A stretch of 49,855 nt of DNA from Lentimicrobium sp. (GCA_023957275.1 JAMLHF010000032.1:1-49855); one strand, 5' to 3'; numbered from the stretch's first letter, positions 33,350 through 42,399 are shown. The notes: generated by a model not told the origin, from the letters alone. Made by a program: numbers and translations.

Positions 33350-34429
33350 CTAATTTCTGTCCTTGCAGTTCAGGTCTTCAAATGCAACCTTCAACCGGGC
33401 GATCATCGATTTCTGGGCTTCATTAAGCCATTTACGCGGATCGTAATACTTTTTGTTTGGCTTGTCGTCACCTTCCGGATTACCGATCTGGCCCTGAAGA
33501 TAGCCTTCATTTTTCTTGTAGTAATTCATAACACCTTCCCAGGTAGCCCACTGAGTGTCGGTATCAATGTTCATCTTGATCACACCATAGGAGATGGCTT
33601 CACGGATCTCTTCGCGGCTGGATCCCGAACCGCCGTGGAATACAAAATTCACCGGCTTGTCGGTTGTATTGAATTTCTTTTGGATGTAATCCTGTGAATT
33701 CTTCAGAATGACCGGCTGCAATTTGACGTTACCGGGCTTGTAAACCCCGTGAACATTACCAAATGACGCAGCAATGGTAAAACGGTCGCTCACCTTCATC
33801 AGCGCTTCATAAGCATAAGCCACATCTTCGGGCTGGGTGTAAAGCTTCGAACTGTCAACCCCGGTGTTGTCCACCCCGTCTTCCTCTCCGCCGGTTACCC
33901 CGAGTTCAATTTCGAGGGTCATACCCATTTTACTCATGCGGGCCAGATATTTACTGCAGATTTCAATATTTTCCTGCAGGCTTTCTTCCGACAGGTCAAG
34001 CATGTGTGAACTGAAAAGCGGTTTCCCGGTTTCGGCATAAAACTTCTCTCCGGCATCGAGCAGCCCGTCAATCCACGGGAGTAATTTCTTCGCCGCATGG
34101 TCGGTATGCAGAATCACCGGCACCCCATAGGCTTCGGCCAGCATGTGCACGTGCCTGGCTCCGCTGACTGCGCCGGCAATGGCCGCACGTTCGCCTTCGT
34201 TGCTCAGAAATTTGCCTGCATAGAAATGCGCGCCACCATTGGAAAACTGAATGATAACAGGCGCATTTACCTCTTTCGCAGCCTGCATCACCGCGTTCAC
34301 CGAGTCGGTGCCTACCACATTCACAGCCGGCATGGCAAAGCCGTTTGCCTTAGCAATCCTGAAGACTTCCTGAACATCATTACCGGTAACAACGCCGGGT
34401 TTCACCTTATCGAAAATTCGTTCTGACAT
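33350..34429 (-). CDS. fbaA: Class II fructose-bisphosphate aldolase
   Basis: MSERIFDKVKPGVVTGNDVQ at 34429 gives 359 residues, the length of the E. coli FbaA type; the frame's earlier ATG (34483) would add an unlikely extension. Zinc and catalytic features: HTDHAAKK (D110, H111), the SHMLDLSEE loop, EIELGVTGGEEDG, GNVHGVYKPG with a zinc His, and VFHGGSGSSREEI with the second zinc His and phosphate site. It cleaves fructose 1,6-bisphosphate in glycolysis and runs in reverse in gluconeogenesis. It has its own -7 box and terminator, so it is monocistronic. Confidence 0.97.
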   Translation of the reverse strand: MSERIFDKVKPGVVTGNDVQEVFRIAKANGFAMPAVNVVGTDSVNAVMQAAKEVNAPVIIQFSNGGAHFYAGKFLSNEGERAAIAGAVSGARHVHMLAEAYGVPVILHTDHAAKKLLPWIDGLLDAGEKFYAETGKPLFSSHMLDLSEESLQENIEICSKYLARMSKMGMTLEIELGVTGGEEDGVDNTGVDSSKLYTQPEDVAYAYEALMKVSDRFTIAASFGNVHGVYKPGNVKLQPVILKNSQDYIQKKFNTTDKPVNFVFHGGSGSSREEIREAISYGVIKMNIDTDTQWATWEGVMNYYKKNEGYLQGQIGNPEGDDKPNKKYYDPRKWLNEAQKSMIARLKVAFEDLNCKDRN

Positions 34430-34462
34430 CTTAATAAATGGGTTAATTTGAACTGAATGGTT

Positions 34463-34470
34463 TACTTTTG
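34463..34470 (+). promoter_or_regulatory. Candidate -7 box TACTTTTG for the eIF2B-like gene
   Basis: It matches TAnnTTTG, 97 nt before the start at 34568. It directly abuts the fbaA box on the other strand, so only one may be functional. Confidence 0.3.
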
Positions 34471-34478
34471 CAAAGGTA
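34471..34478 (-). promoter_or_regulatory. Promoter -7 box TACCTTTG for fbaA
   Basis: The minus strand reads TACCTTTG 41 nt before the fbaA start. It abuts an oppositely oriented TACTTTTG (34463-34470), making a compact back-to-back arrangement. Confidence 0.5.
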
Positions 34479-34567
34479 ATCAATTTTGATATTAACGCCT
34501 TTCAGCTACGCATAATAGTCTGCTTCGGTATTTCTTTTTTTCCTTGTTATTCAGATCGTTAAGTAAA

Positions 34568-35440
34568 ATGTCATTTCAACTGAAAATTCGGGAACTCCTG
34601 TCGGATAATTATTCCGGTTCAGCGGCAATTCTGGAAAAAATTATAAAGAGTATACAGACTTATATCAACGGAACAGATATAGATCATAACTTTTTGCGAA
34701 CGAATCTTGACAAGGTGATCAACCATTTTCCCGACCTGGCGGTACTCCACCATTTCATGCAGCAATTTTACGATCTGCTGGATCAGGCGGACGGCGAATC
34801 CTGGACACAGGAAAAGACGATTGCCCGGATTACGCGTTTTATCAGTACCTATACCCAGATATGGAGTGAAAGCATCGGACAGGCGGCCGAAAGAATGGAG
34901 CGCCTGATTGGTTTTCAGGGGAAGAAGATACTTTTACACAGCAACAGTTCCAGTATCCATATCCTTTTTGAGCATCTGGCTACCCACAATATTTTTCCCT
35001 CCGTTTACCAGACAATGTCGGGCCCGGTATATGAGGGCAAGCTTCAGGCCAGGGTATTGAGCGACTTTGGCTGTAAGGTCCATTTTATCAACGAAGCGGC
35101 CATTGGCAGGTTTATTCATGAAATCGACTTTGCCGTAATGGGTGCCGACAATGTATTTAAAGACGGATTCACCAATAAAATAGGCACCTATCCGCTGGCC
35201 CTGGTATGTCGCGAGGCCGGCAAACCGTTCTATGTGATCTGCGATTCAAGGAAAAGGTCGCCAGTCGATTTTAAAAGCCGCATCAAAGCTATTTTTGAAC
35301 CGGAAGAACCTTCGGGTGAATTATGGCAAAACGCCCCCCATGCCATCACTCCGGTTAACTACTATTTCGAATTCACGCCAAAAGACCTTGTCAGCGCATA
35401 CTTCTTTGAAGATGCCTGGTGGGACCTGACGAAAAAATAA
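34568..35440 (+). CDS. eIF2B-alpha / R15P-isomerase / MtnA-fold protein
   Basis: MSFQLKIRELLSDNYSGSAA at 34568 is preferred (290 residues; the frame opens at 34544). An N-terminal helical domain (1-110) precedes a Rossmann-like domain: KKILLHSNSSSIHIL, EGKLQARVLSDFGCKVHFI, VMGADNVFKDGFTNKIGTYPLALVCREAGKPFYV. D194 in GADN matches the catalytic Asp of methylthioribose-1-phosphate and ribose-1,5-bisphosphate isomerases. The position of their catalytic Cys is Ser here (S125 in HSNSS). It may therefore be a sugar-phosphate isomerase with altered chemistry or a binding protein. The neighbour is fbaA, which runs the other way. Confidence 0.83.
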   Translation: MSFQLKIRELLSDNYSGSAAILEKIIKSIQTYINGTDIDHNFLRTNLDKVINHFPDLAVLHHFMQQFYDLLDQADGESWTQEKTIARITRFISTYTQIWSESIGQAAERMERLIGFQGKKILLHSNSSSIHILFEHLATHNIFPSVYQTMSGPVYEGKLQARVLSDFGCKVHFINEAAIGRFIHEIDFAVMGADNVFKDGFTNKIGTYPLALVCREAGKPFYVICDSRKRSPVDFKSRIKAIFEPEEPSGELWQNAPHAITPVNYYFEFTPKDLVSAYFFEDAWWDLTKK

Positions 35441-35557
35441 ACAGCATAAAAATTACCACACCCGCCGCCTTCTGGAATTGATTTCTGTAACATTGAATTC
35501 AGGCTTGATTCAAGACTTTTTTAAGCCTGTACATATTGACTTTTTCTTAAAATACGC

Positions 35558-35565
35558 TATATTTG
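35558..35565 (+). promoter_or_regulatory. Candidate -7 box TATATTTG for the 35701 lipoprotein gene
   Basis: It matches TAnnTTTG, with ATTG (35535-35538) 19 nt upstream as a partial -33. It predicts a leader of about 130 nt. Confidence 0.45.
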
Positions 35566-35700
35566 TATAGGTATAATTGACCCTGCCATTACTCTATTGT
35601 CTCCTCCTAACTTTCCAGCGTAAGAATTTTTATTGTTCTGTCCCGGTGTTAAAAAGTTTGGCATTCCTATAAACCCAGTACTAACCTAAATCCCACCTCA

Positions 35701-36438
35701 ATGAAAATGAAACATTTACCCATGATTCTTTTTCTTGCCCTTTTTATTGCAGCCGGATTGCAATCCTGCGACAAGAAGGATGATTCAAACAAAAACCCGG
35801 CAGTATCCAGCGTCACTGTTAATCCTCCGAGTGTCAATGCCAATGGCATTGCATCCATCACCGTAGTGGCAACGGACCCCGACAATGATCCGCTGACATA
35901 CTCCTATGTAGTCACCGGGGGGGCCATAACCGGCAGTGGTGCCAGTGTATCCTGGACTGCTCCTTCGGCCGAAGGCGCCCACTCGGTAACGGTTACGGTT
36001 ACCGATGGCAAAGGCGGTTCCGCCACCGGAAACGCCGCATTAACAGTTCTTCCGGCCGTAACCCAGGTTACCGGCACGGCCCGCTTCCCTGCCGGGGTAT
36101 CAGGCGATCTGTCGAACGCCAAGGTCAGTCTCTACACTTCCTATGACAACTGGCTGTACAACCAACCCATCAAATACGGCGCCGTCACAGGTTCCGGTGC
36201 AACAGTTTCGTTCACCCTCACAAATGTTAATCCTGGTAACTATTACCTGGATGTATGGAAAGACATCGACAACAGCGCCACATGGACATCAGGCGACTAT
36301 GTAGGCTGGTATGGTTCCGGTGGGTTAGGCAGTCCGCAGCTTACGGAATTCCAGGTTGCCCAGGGCCAGACCTTCAACTGTACGGTGGATATGTATATTA
36401 TCGCCAAAAGCGCCATGAGTCCGAAGCTCAATAAGTAG
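35701..36438 (+). CDS. Surface lipoprotein with Ig-like domain
   Basis: A 245-residue protein with lipobox LQSC (C23) followed by DKKDDSNKN, a charged stretch that fits surface display in Bacteroidota. An Ig/cadherin-like domain (about 33-120) has VTVNPPSVNANGIASITVVA, TDPDNDPLTYSYVVTGGAIT and HSVTVTVTDGKGGSATGNA. A second beta domain (about 122-235) has TGTARFPAGVSGDLSNAKVSLY and NPGNYYLDVWKDIDNSATW. No catalytic motif was recognised; probably adhesive or structural. It stands alone with its own promoter and terminator. Confidence 0.87.
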   Translation: MKMKHLPMILFLALFIAAGLQSCDKKDDSNKNPAVSSVTVNPPSVNANGIASITVVATDPDNDPLTYSYVVTGGAITGSGASVSWTAPSAEGAHSVTVTVTDGKGGSATGNAALTVLPAVTQVTGTARFPAGVSGDLSNAKVSLYTSYDNWLYNQPIKYGAVTGSGATVSFTLTNVNPGNYYLDVWKDIDNSATWTSGDYVGWYGSGGLGSPQLTEFQVAQGQTFNCTVDMYIIAKSAMSPKLNK

Positions 36439-36457
36439 ATGCTGCGCTGTACCATGT

Positions 36458-36488
36458 AAAAACCGGGTTCCTGTAATCCGGTTTTTTT
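36458..36488 (+). terminator. Rho-independent terminator after the 35701 gene
   Basis: Stem AAAAACCGG (36458-36466) with CCGGTTTTT (36478-36486), 11-nt loop and a run of seven T ending at 36488. It lies 20 nt after the stop codon. Confidence 0.9.
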
Positions 36489-36639
36489 ATTACCTGCAAC
36501 CGTAACTTTTGCCGGAGGTCAGGAAAACAGCTGGAGAAAAATGCACAGGGAAAGCTATAGGGATGTAAAAAACAAAATATTTTAAAAATAATAAATAATC
36601 ATACTGATCAGGAGTTAATACCCTTCCATATAAATCGTT

Positions 36640-36815
36640 TGAAATCTGTGAAATATACAGTTACACGGTGTACACCGGAGCATCACGCAGAAAAATATAA
36701 AACTCTGTGAACCTCTGTGACTTCTCAGTGAACCTCTGTGAAATCAACAGTTACACCAAGTACATCGAGGCATCACGGAGAAACACAGAGAAGAAGATAA
36801 ACCTCTGCGAAATCA
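36640..36815. repeat. Degenerate CTCTGTGAA repeat block
   Basis: The gene-free gap runs 36489-36955 (about 467 bp). Within it the phrase CTCTGTGAA recurs at least three times, and a longer unit (CTGTGAAAT, ACAGTTACAC, GTACA, GCATCACG, AGAAA) appears twice, about 36644-36700 and 36734-36790. The end of the second unit (CACAGAG) is complementary to its start, so a long imperfect hairpin is possible. No coding frame was found. Confidence 0.6.
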
Positions 36816-36912
36816 AATAAAAAGCACTAAGTTTTACAAAGTTTTATTAAAACTCCGGCATATTAGATAAGGAAATAACCAAAAATCAATTTCTGAACAA
36901 CTGATTTCTGCA

Positions 36913-36944
36913 TTTGTACTTTTCTGATAAATGTTGTAATTTTG
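36913..36944 (+). promoter_or_regulatory. Promoter of tRNA-Arg: -33 TTTG, -7 TAATTTTG
   Basis: TTTG (36913-36916), 20-nt spacer, TAATTTTG (36937-36944), 11 nt before the tRNA 5' end. This is the best full match to the Bacteroidetes consensus in the window. Confidence 0.8.
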
Positions 36945-36955
36945 CAGCCCTCAAC

Positions 36956-37029
36956 GGCCCCGTAGTTCAGCTGAATAGAACGTCAGATTCCGGTTCTGAA
37001 AGTCACAGGTTTGAATCCTGTCGGGGTCA
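36956..37029 (+). tRNA. tRNA-Arg(CCG)
   Basis: A 74-nt cloverleaf. Acceptor GGCCCCG/CGGGGTC (one G-T pair), D stem GTTC/GAAC, anticodon stem TCAGA/TCTGA with loop TTCCGGT and anticodon CCG (36990-36992), T stem ACAGG/CCTGT with loop TTTGAAT, discriminator A. CCA is not encoded. It reads CGG arginine codons. It has its own promoter and terminator. Confidence 0.96.
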
Positions 37030-37035
37030 CACCTT

Positions 37036-37060
37036 AAAAGCCACTTAACAGTGGCTTTTT
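37036..37060 (+). terminator. Rho-independent terminator of tRNA-Arg
   Basis: A 10-bp stem, AAAAGCCACT (37036-37045) with AGTGGCTTTT (37050-37059), tetraloop TAAC and a five-T run. It begins 6 nt after the tRNA. Confidence 0.92.
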
Positions 37061-37200
37061 GCATTTCAGCTTTTTCCTGCGGAGCGGAACAGGGCGGTTG
37101 GCTTATAAAGAATGAATTACAGCAGATGATCCGGAGACACCCGGGACAATGCAGTAGCCGCTCAGCGGCCGGTATTAAAGAAATCCGGCGCTAATTAAAT

Positions 37201-38055
37201 CTACAGCGTAAAACCCTTCAGTTCAACTTCAGTCTTTATTTTTCCGATCACCAGCCTGATCAGGCGGTCGAGGGGACTGCCTTCGGTATAGTCGGCCGGG
37301 GCGATATAGCTGGCCCGGTTTTGCCGTATCAGGTTTTCGCAGTTCCGGCGGGGCGAGGGCTTGTCCCTGGTCGACTTAATTCCGGGATTATACACGGCGA
37401 TTGCCGTCCCGCCCTGGTATTTGATCATTTTCATGGCCGGGACGTCGGTTTCGCCGTCGCCGATATAGATCATCTGCCTGAACGGTACGGGGCGTTCCTC
37501 CTCCGGAAGGTATTTATTGATCAGCGTATTGTCGTAGGAGTTGCTGATGCCTTTGTTGATCCTGAACAGGTATTGGGTTTTATTGGTGTAATTAATGGCC
37601 AGGGCCGGCCATACGGCCACCCCGTTGGCGTCGTAGCGATAGCCCGAAGCATAGATATTGGTAAAATGTTTCGCGATGGGCGTACCGCTGATGAATTCGC
37701 GCAACCCGGACGAAATGATATAGTGCTCCGCTTTCACCCCCAGCTCAGCGGCATAAGCGTTGATGCGGACGAACCAGGATTCCACCCCTTTGAAAAAGGT
37801 GATACCGCTGCCATACTGTTCGAAATCGCTGCGACGGATGGGCAGGTCGCGGCGCCGGGCTTCATCCAGCGAAAGTTGCATGTATGCCAGGATCTCGTCC
37901 ATATCGTTATCCTTTGCAATCTGGTTGGCATGGGCCCAGAATTCAGCGGCAGGGATCTTTAGAGAAGGCAGAAAAGTATGCTCCTGCATATTGCCGGGAG
38001 CCAGGGTGCCGTCGAAATCGTAGGCAATGGCGATGGTGATGGGCTTGGTTGACAT
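37201..38055 (-). CDS. HAD-superfamily phosphatase-like hydrolase
   Basis: A 284-residue protein. Motif I is DFDGT with nucleophile D13 and acid D15, motif II IISSG (S115 region), and motif IV GDGETD (199-204) for Mg2+ binding. The cap lies between motifs I and II (about 20-105, helical), as in C1-cap HAD phosphatases. The end of the protein (NRASYIAPADYTEGSPLDRLIRLVI) is well formed. The substrate is unknown. It is divergent from the carboxylase genes and has its own -7 box. Confidence 0.88.
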   Translation of the reverse strand: MSTKPITIAIAYDFDGTLAPGNMQEHTFLPSLKIPAAEFWAHANQIAKDNDMDEILAYMQLSLDEARRRDLPIRRSDFEQYGSGITFFKGVESWFVRINAYAAELGVKAEHYIISSGLREFISGTPIAKHFTNIYASGYRYDANGVAVWPALAINYTNKTQYLFRINKGISNSYDNTLINKYLPEEERPVPFRQMIYIGDGETDVPAMKMIKYQGGTAIAVYNPGIKSTRDKPSPRRNCENLIRQNRASYIAPADYTEGSPLDRLIRLVIGKIKTEVELKGFTL

Positions 38056-38075
38056 AATCGGACCTTTCGTTTCTG

Positions 38076-38083
38076 CAAATTTA
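38076..38083 (-). promoter_or_regulatory. Candidate -7 box TAAATTTG for the HAD gene
   Basis: The minus strand reads TAAATTTG 20 nt before the start codon. The -33 element is unclear. No TAnnTTTG box was found for the divergent accC gene. Confidence 0.5.
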
Positions 38084-38328
38084 GCTGAATCTCACTTGTC
38101 ATTTACAGAGAAAGACTTGCCTAAAAACTCAGCATAATAAAATATCCCGGATTAAACCCTGAAGATGCCTGATCATCTGCAGTCAGCCAACCTAAAATCC
38201 TGTCGCCTAAACAATACGCTGAACTTTTTGTTAATAAAGCGTTAATAATGGGTCAACGTCAGCAATCATGCATTTGAAGTATTGATTTTCAATGCTTTCG
38301 ATTCATTTTCAGTCACTAACGGTTATTT

Positions 38329-39828
38329 ATGATTAAAAAAGTTCTTGTTGCCAACCGCGGCGAAATTGCCTTTCGCATTATGCGTTCATGTCGTGAAATG
38401 GGCATTTCAACCGTTGCCGTATATTCGGAAGCCGACCGTGCAGCCATGCATGTAAGGTACGCCGATGAAGCCTATCCCATTGGTCCGGCTCCTTCAGCAG
38501 AGAGTTACCTGAACATTGACCGCATCATTGAGGCAGCCAGAAAAGCCAATGCTGATGCCATTCATCCGGGCTATGGTTTTCTCTCCGAGAACGCGGCTTT
38601 TTCGGAACGTTGCAGCAAGGAAGGCATTGAATTTATCGGTCCGGGTCCGGATGCCATCCGCCAGATGGGAGACAAGATTACGGCGCGGAAGACCATGATT
38701 GCCGCCGGGGTGCCCGTTGTGCCCGGCACCGTTGAAATGATTACCGATTATAACGAAGCCCTGAAAACCATCCGTGAAATCGGCCTGCCGGTGATGATCA
38801 AAGCCTCGGCCGGCGGAGGCGGAAAAGGGATGCGGCTGGTAAAAAGGGAGGAAGACATTGAGAGTGCGCTCCGCGGCGCCCGTTCCGAAGCAAAAACCGC
38901 TTTTGGTGACGATGCCGTTTACATCGAAAAATATATTGAATCGCCTCACCATATTGAATTCCAGATACTGGCCGATAAGCACGGCAATGCTGTTCACCTT
39001 TTCGAGCGTGAGTGCTCGGTTCAGCGCAGGCATCAGAAGGTGGTGGAAGAAACCCCCTCCCCCCTGCTTACTCCTGAAGTGCGGGCCGAGATGGGCGCCC
39101 ATGCCGTAGCCGCGGCAAAAGCCTGTAATTATCGCGGCGCAGGTACCATTGAATTCATTGTTGACGACCAGCTGAATTATTACTTTCTCGAAATGAACAC
39201 CCGCCTGCAGGTGGAGCATCCCATCACGGAGCGTGTGGTCGGCGTTGACCTTGTAAAGGAAATGATCAACATCGCCAATGGTTTTGAATTGCCTTTCAGG
39301 CAGGAAGAGTTGAAACAAAGCGGCCATGCAATTGAATGCCGTATCTATGCCGAGGATCCTGACCGCAACTTTATGCCCAGTCCGGGAACCATCCGGCATA
39401 TTTCCGAACCGCTGGGCCTTGGTGTCCGTCATGACGGATATGTTTACGAAGGTTATACCATTCCCATTTACTATGACCCCATGATCTCCAAACTGATCGT
39501 ATGGGCCGGGAACCGGAAGGAGGCCATCAACAGGATGAGCAGGGCCCTCGAAGAATACAAGATTACCGGGGTGAAAACATCCATTCCGTTTCTGGCAAAA
39601 ATCATGGAGGCCGAAGCCTTCAGATCAGGCAAATACAATACGCACTTTATTGAGGAGAATAGTGAATTCCTTTTCGGGAAACCCGATTGCGACGGGGTTT
39701 GTGAAGATATCGCCCTGATCTCCGCCTATCTGGAATATACTTCGCGGCTGCAGCAGGTTCAGTTAACAGAGAAAATGAACAAGACTGTCAGCCGTTGGAA
39801 GGATCCGCAACGCCATGCATATATCTAA
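38329..39828 (+). CDS. accC: Biotin carboxylase subunit of an acyl-CoA carboxylase
   Basis: A 499-residue protein. N-terminal domain KKVLVANRGEIAFRIMRSCREMG; ATP-grasp domain with the Gly-rich loop KASAGGGGKGMRLV, bicarbonate and biotin site RECSVQRRHQKVVEE, and EMNTRLQVEHPITE; C-terminal domain with IECRIYAEDP and PSPGTI. It carboxylates biotin with ATP and bicarbonate. The extra 45 residues after the usual end (about 455 on) contain a Cys pair (PDCDGVCEDI). It is followed by the biotin carrier 10 nt later, so the two act together; the carboxyltransferase is further downstream. The set most likely makes methylmalonyl-CoA from propionyl-CoA. Confidence 0.95.
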   Translation: MIKKVLVANRGEIAFRIMRSCREMGISTVAVYSEADRAAMHVRYADEAYPIGPAPSAESYLNIDRIIEAARKANADAIHPGYGFLSENAAFSERCSKEGIEFIGPGPDAIRQMGDKITARKTMIAAGVPVVPGTVEMITDYNEALKTIREIGLPVMIKASAGGGGKGMRLVKREEDIESALRGARSEAKTAFGDDAVYIEKYIESPHHIEFQILADKHGNAVHLFERECSVQRRHQKVVEETPSPLLTPEVRAEMGAHAVAAAKACNYRGAGTIEFIVDDQLNYYFLEMNTRLQVEHPITERVVGVDLVKEMINIANGFELPFRQEELKQSGHAIECRIYAEDPDRNFMPSPGTIRHISEPLGLGVRHDGYVYEGYTIPIYYDPMISKLIVWAGNRKEAINRMSRALEEYKITGVKTSIPFLAKIMEAEAFRSGKYNTHFIEENSEFLFGKPDCDGVCEDIALISAYLEYTSRLQQVQLTEKMNKTVSRWKDPQRHAYI

Positions 39829-39838
39829 AACCGGTTCT

Positions 39839-40348
39839 ATGTCAGTTGAAATCAATATTGAAGGACGGAATGCCAGGGTTACCGAACTGAAACGCGAAGG
39901 CAACCTGATCACCCTTCAGGTGGATGATGAAATCTACCAGGTTGACGCCCTGAAGGTAGGCGAAGGCCTCTATTCGGTGCTTTACAAAGGAAAATCGTAT
40001 AACATTGAAATGATTGATGCCGGGTCGCCCCGACATTATACGGTGAATTCTTTCCACAACTCCTATCAGGTGGAAGTGATAGATGCGCAAACCCGTTACC
40101 GTATGAGCCGTTCAGGCGGCGATCACGGGGAAAGCGGAAATACCATCATATCCCCCATGCCCGGTAAGATTGTGAAGATTCCTGTGAAAGCGGGCGATCA
40201 GGTGGAAGCAGGTCAAACCCTGATCATCGTTTCGGCCATGAAGATGGAAAGCGAATTCAAATCCAAATCGGCAGGAACCGTTAAATCGATTCATGTTTCC
40301 GAAGGCGATACGGTGGAGGCCAACAAGGTGTTGGTGGTGGTTGAATAA
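39839..40348 (+). CDS. Biotin carboxyl carrier protein (biotin/lipoyl domain)
   Basis: MSVEINIEGRNARVTELKRE at 39839 is preferred over 39815, which overlaps accC; length 169 residues. The N-terminal 95 residues form a small beta-rich domain. The biotinyl domain (103-169) has SPMPGKIVKIPVKAGDQVEAGQ and AMKM with biotinylated K135. It carries carboxyl-biotin from the biotin carboxylase to the carboxyltransferase. It lies 10 nt after accC. About 480 bp of repeats then separate it from the third subunit. Confidence 0.94.
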   Translation: MSVEINIEGRNARVTELKREGNLITLQVDDEIYQVDALKVGEGLYSVLYKGKSYNIEMIDAGSPRHYTVNSFHNSYQVEVIDAQTRYRMSRSGGDHGESGNTIISPMPGKIVKIPVKAGDQVEAGQTLIIVSAMKMESEFKSKSAGTVKSIHVSEGDTVEANKVLVVVE

Positions 40349-40829
40349 GGGACGAGGGACGGCCCTTCGACTTGTTTCGGCTGCGCTCAACAACCGCCGC
40401 TCAGGGACCGGGACGAGGGACGAAGGGACGGACGGTTTGATTAAAAATACAACTTACCCGAATGAGACAAGGTGATAAGGTGACGGGGAGACAAGGGGAA
40501 GAAAAAAGTGTCAGGACGAGGGACGCTGAAGAAGGGGCGAGGGACGAGCGGTGGTGGTCGAGCGGAGCCGAGACCACCATTTGGGAGGTGACAAAGAAGG
40601 GACGAGGGACGCAAAGAAGGGACGAGGGACGCGAAGAAGGGACGGGGGACGAGGGACGGGTCTCACTAAGTAAGGAGCGGTTTTCGCGGGTTTGAAGAAG
40701 AGAAAGGGAAGGAAAGTGCTAATTTCTAATTTCTAAAATAAACACCTCAACCTTGGTTGCTGAGCGAAGCCGAAGCATAGCCTCAGCCTTAAAAATCCGA
40801 AATCCAAAATCTGAAATCCAAAATAGAAT
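40349..40829. repeat. Repeat-rich spacer within the carboxylase gene cluster
   Basis: Purine-rich phrases of the form GGGACGAGGGACG recur about seven times from 40349 to 40658. Three tandem 20-bp units lie at 40592-40611, 40612-40631 and 40632-40651 (the first two identical). A perfect 8-bp hairpin, TGGTGGTC/GACCACCA, lies at 40552-40579. The 15-mer at 40749-40763 and CCTCAGCCTT (40781-40790) recur in the 22664-22938 cluster. The open frames here have biased, non-protein-like composition and are left out. Confidence 0.8.
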
Positions 40830-42368
40830 ATGTCAAATCTGGATGAAATTTACCGCAGGCTCGAAGAGCGCAACCGTCAGGCAGAACTGGGCGGTGGCCA
40901 GGAGCGTATTGACAAACTGCATAAGACGGGCCGTAAGACCGCCCGCGAGCGGATAGAGATGTTGCTTGATCCGGGCACTTTTGTCGAATTCGACCGTTTC
41001 GTGGTGCACCGTGCCCGTGATTTCGATATGGAGAAAACCCTGATTCCGGGTGACGGCGTGGTAAGCGGTCACGGTAAAATTGACGGAAGGCTGGTCTATG
41101 TGTTTGCCCAGGATTTCACCGTTTTTGGCGGCACCCTGAGCCGGGCCAATGCCGACAAGGTGATTAAAATTATGGATCTGGCGCTAAAGATGGGCGCTCC
41201 CGTTATCGGCCTGAACGATTCAGGCGGTGCCAGAATTCAGGAAGGGGTGGAAAGCCTGGCCGGGTATGCCGATATTTTTTACCGCAATGTGATGAGCAGC
41301 GGGGTTATTCCGCAGATATCGGCCATTCTCGGCGCCTGCGCCGGAGGGGCTGTCTACAGCCCGGCCATCACCGACTTTATCCTGATGACCAAAGACTCGA
41401 GCTATATGTTCGTAACCGGGCCGGATGTGATCAAAGCGGTAACCCATGAAGAAGTGACCAAAGACGAGCTGGGCGGCGCCATGACGCACAATGCAAAAAG
41501 CGGGGTGGCGCACCTGATGGCCGAGGATGAAGAACAGGCCATGATGATGATCCGCGAACTGATGAGTTTTCTGCCATCCAACAACATGGAGGAACCTCCT
41601 GTGGTGAAAACCACCGACGACCCCAACCGCGAAGAAGAAAAACTGCAGGATATCGTACCATTTGACCCCAACAAGCCCTACGACATGACTGAAATCATCC
41701 ACAGCGTGGTGGATGATGGCAATTTCATGCAGATTATGCCGCATTATGCGCAGAACATGATTACCGGGTTCGGCCGCCTCAATGGCAAGCCGGTCGGTAT
41801 TGTGGCCAATCAGCCGGCTTTTCTGGCCGGGGTACTCGACATCAACAGCTCGGTAAAAGCAGCGCGCTTTGTGCGTTTCTGCGATGCCTTCAATATACCG
41901 CTCATCACCTTTGTGGATGTACCGGGCTTCCTGCCGGGAACATCGCAGGAGTTCGGCGGCATCATCAAACATGGGGCAAAACTGCTGTATGCCTTTGCCG
42001 AAGCGACCGTCGCGAAAATTACGGTGATTACCCGCAAAGCTTATGGCGGAGCTTATGATGTGATGTCGAGCAAACACATCGGCGCCGATGTGAACTACGC
42101 CTGGCCTACGGCCGAAATTGCCGTGATGGGCGCCGAAGGCGCGGTCAACATCATCTTCCGCGACAAGCTCACCGATGATGACAAAGCCAAAGCCGTGAAA
42201 GATTACCGGGATGTTTTTGCCAGCCCTTACAAGGCTGCCGAACAGGGTTATATCGATGAGATTATCTATCCCAAACATACCCGCCGGAAGCTGATACAGG
42301 CGCTGGAGATGTGTTCCAACAAACGCAAAAGCAACCCGCCACGCAAACACGGAAATATTCCTTTGTAA
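40830..42368 (+). CDS. pccB: Carboxyltransferase subunit of acyl-CoA (propionyl-CoA) carboxylase
   Basis: A 512-residue crotonase-fold protein with both halves in one chain. The N half has [32 protein letters not shown] (131-140) and [16 protein letters not shown] (168 on). The C half has [47 protein letters not shown] and [14 protein letters not shown]. It ends GNIPL, common in this family. It moves the carboxyl group from biotin to the acyl-CoA. Family members act on propionyl-, acetyl- or methylmalonyl-CoA; the paired biotin carboxylase supports an ATP-driven carboxylase, most likely propionyl-CoA. Transcription through the repeat spacer is not proven. Confidence 0.93.
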   Translation: MSNLDEIYRRLEERNRQAELGGGQERIDKLHKTGRKTARERIEMLLDPGTFVEFDRFVVHRARDFDMEKTLIPGDGVVSGHGKIDGRLVYVFAQDFTVFGGTLSRANADKVIKIMDLALKMGAPVIGLNDSGGARIQEGVESLAGYADIFYRNVMSSGVIPQISAILGACAGGAVYSPAITDFILMTKDSSYMFVTGPDVIKAVTHEEVTKDELGGAMTHNAKSGVAHLMAEDEEQAMMMIRELMSFLPSNNMEEPPVVKTTDDPNREEEKLQDIVPFDPNKPYDMTEIIHSVVDDGNFMQIMPHYAQNMITGFGRLNGKPVGIVANQPAFLAGVLDINSSVKAARFVRFCDAFNIPLITFVDVPGFLPGTSQEFGGIIKHGAKLLYAFAEATVAKITVITRKAYGGAYDVMSSKHIGADVNYAWPTAEIAVMGAEGAVNIIFRDKLTDDDKAKAVKDYRDVFASPYKAAEQGYIDEIIYPKHTRRKLIQALEMCSNKRKSNPPRKHGNIPL

Positions 42369-42399
42369 TCAAAGGAAAAACATTTAAGGAATTTATTAT

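Noticed and set aside
38494-39432. 312-residue minus-strand frame
   Set aside because: It lies antisense within accC, which has all biotin carboxylase motifs.
40592-40651. Possible CRISPR-like array
   Set aside because: The units are contiguous 20-bp tandem repeats without unique spacers, and no cas genes are present.
40462-40695. 77-residue plus-strand open frame rich in Arg, Glu and Gly
   Set aside because: Its composition comes from GGGACGAGGGACG repeats; no protein-like pattern or signal.
41220-42350. 376-residue minus-strand frame
   Set aside because: It is a shadow of the carboxyltransferase gene, whose motifs are clear on the plus strand.
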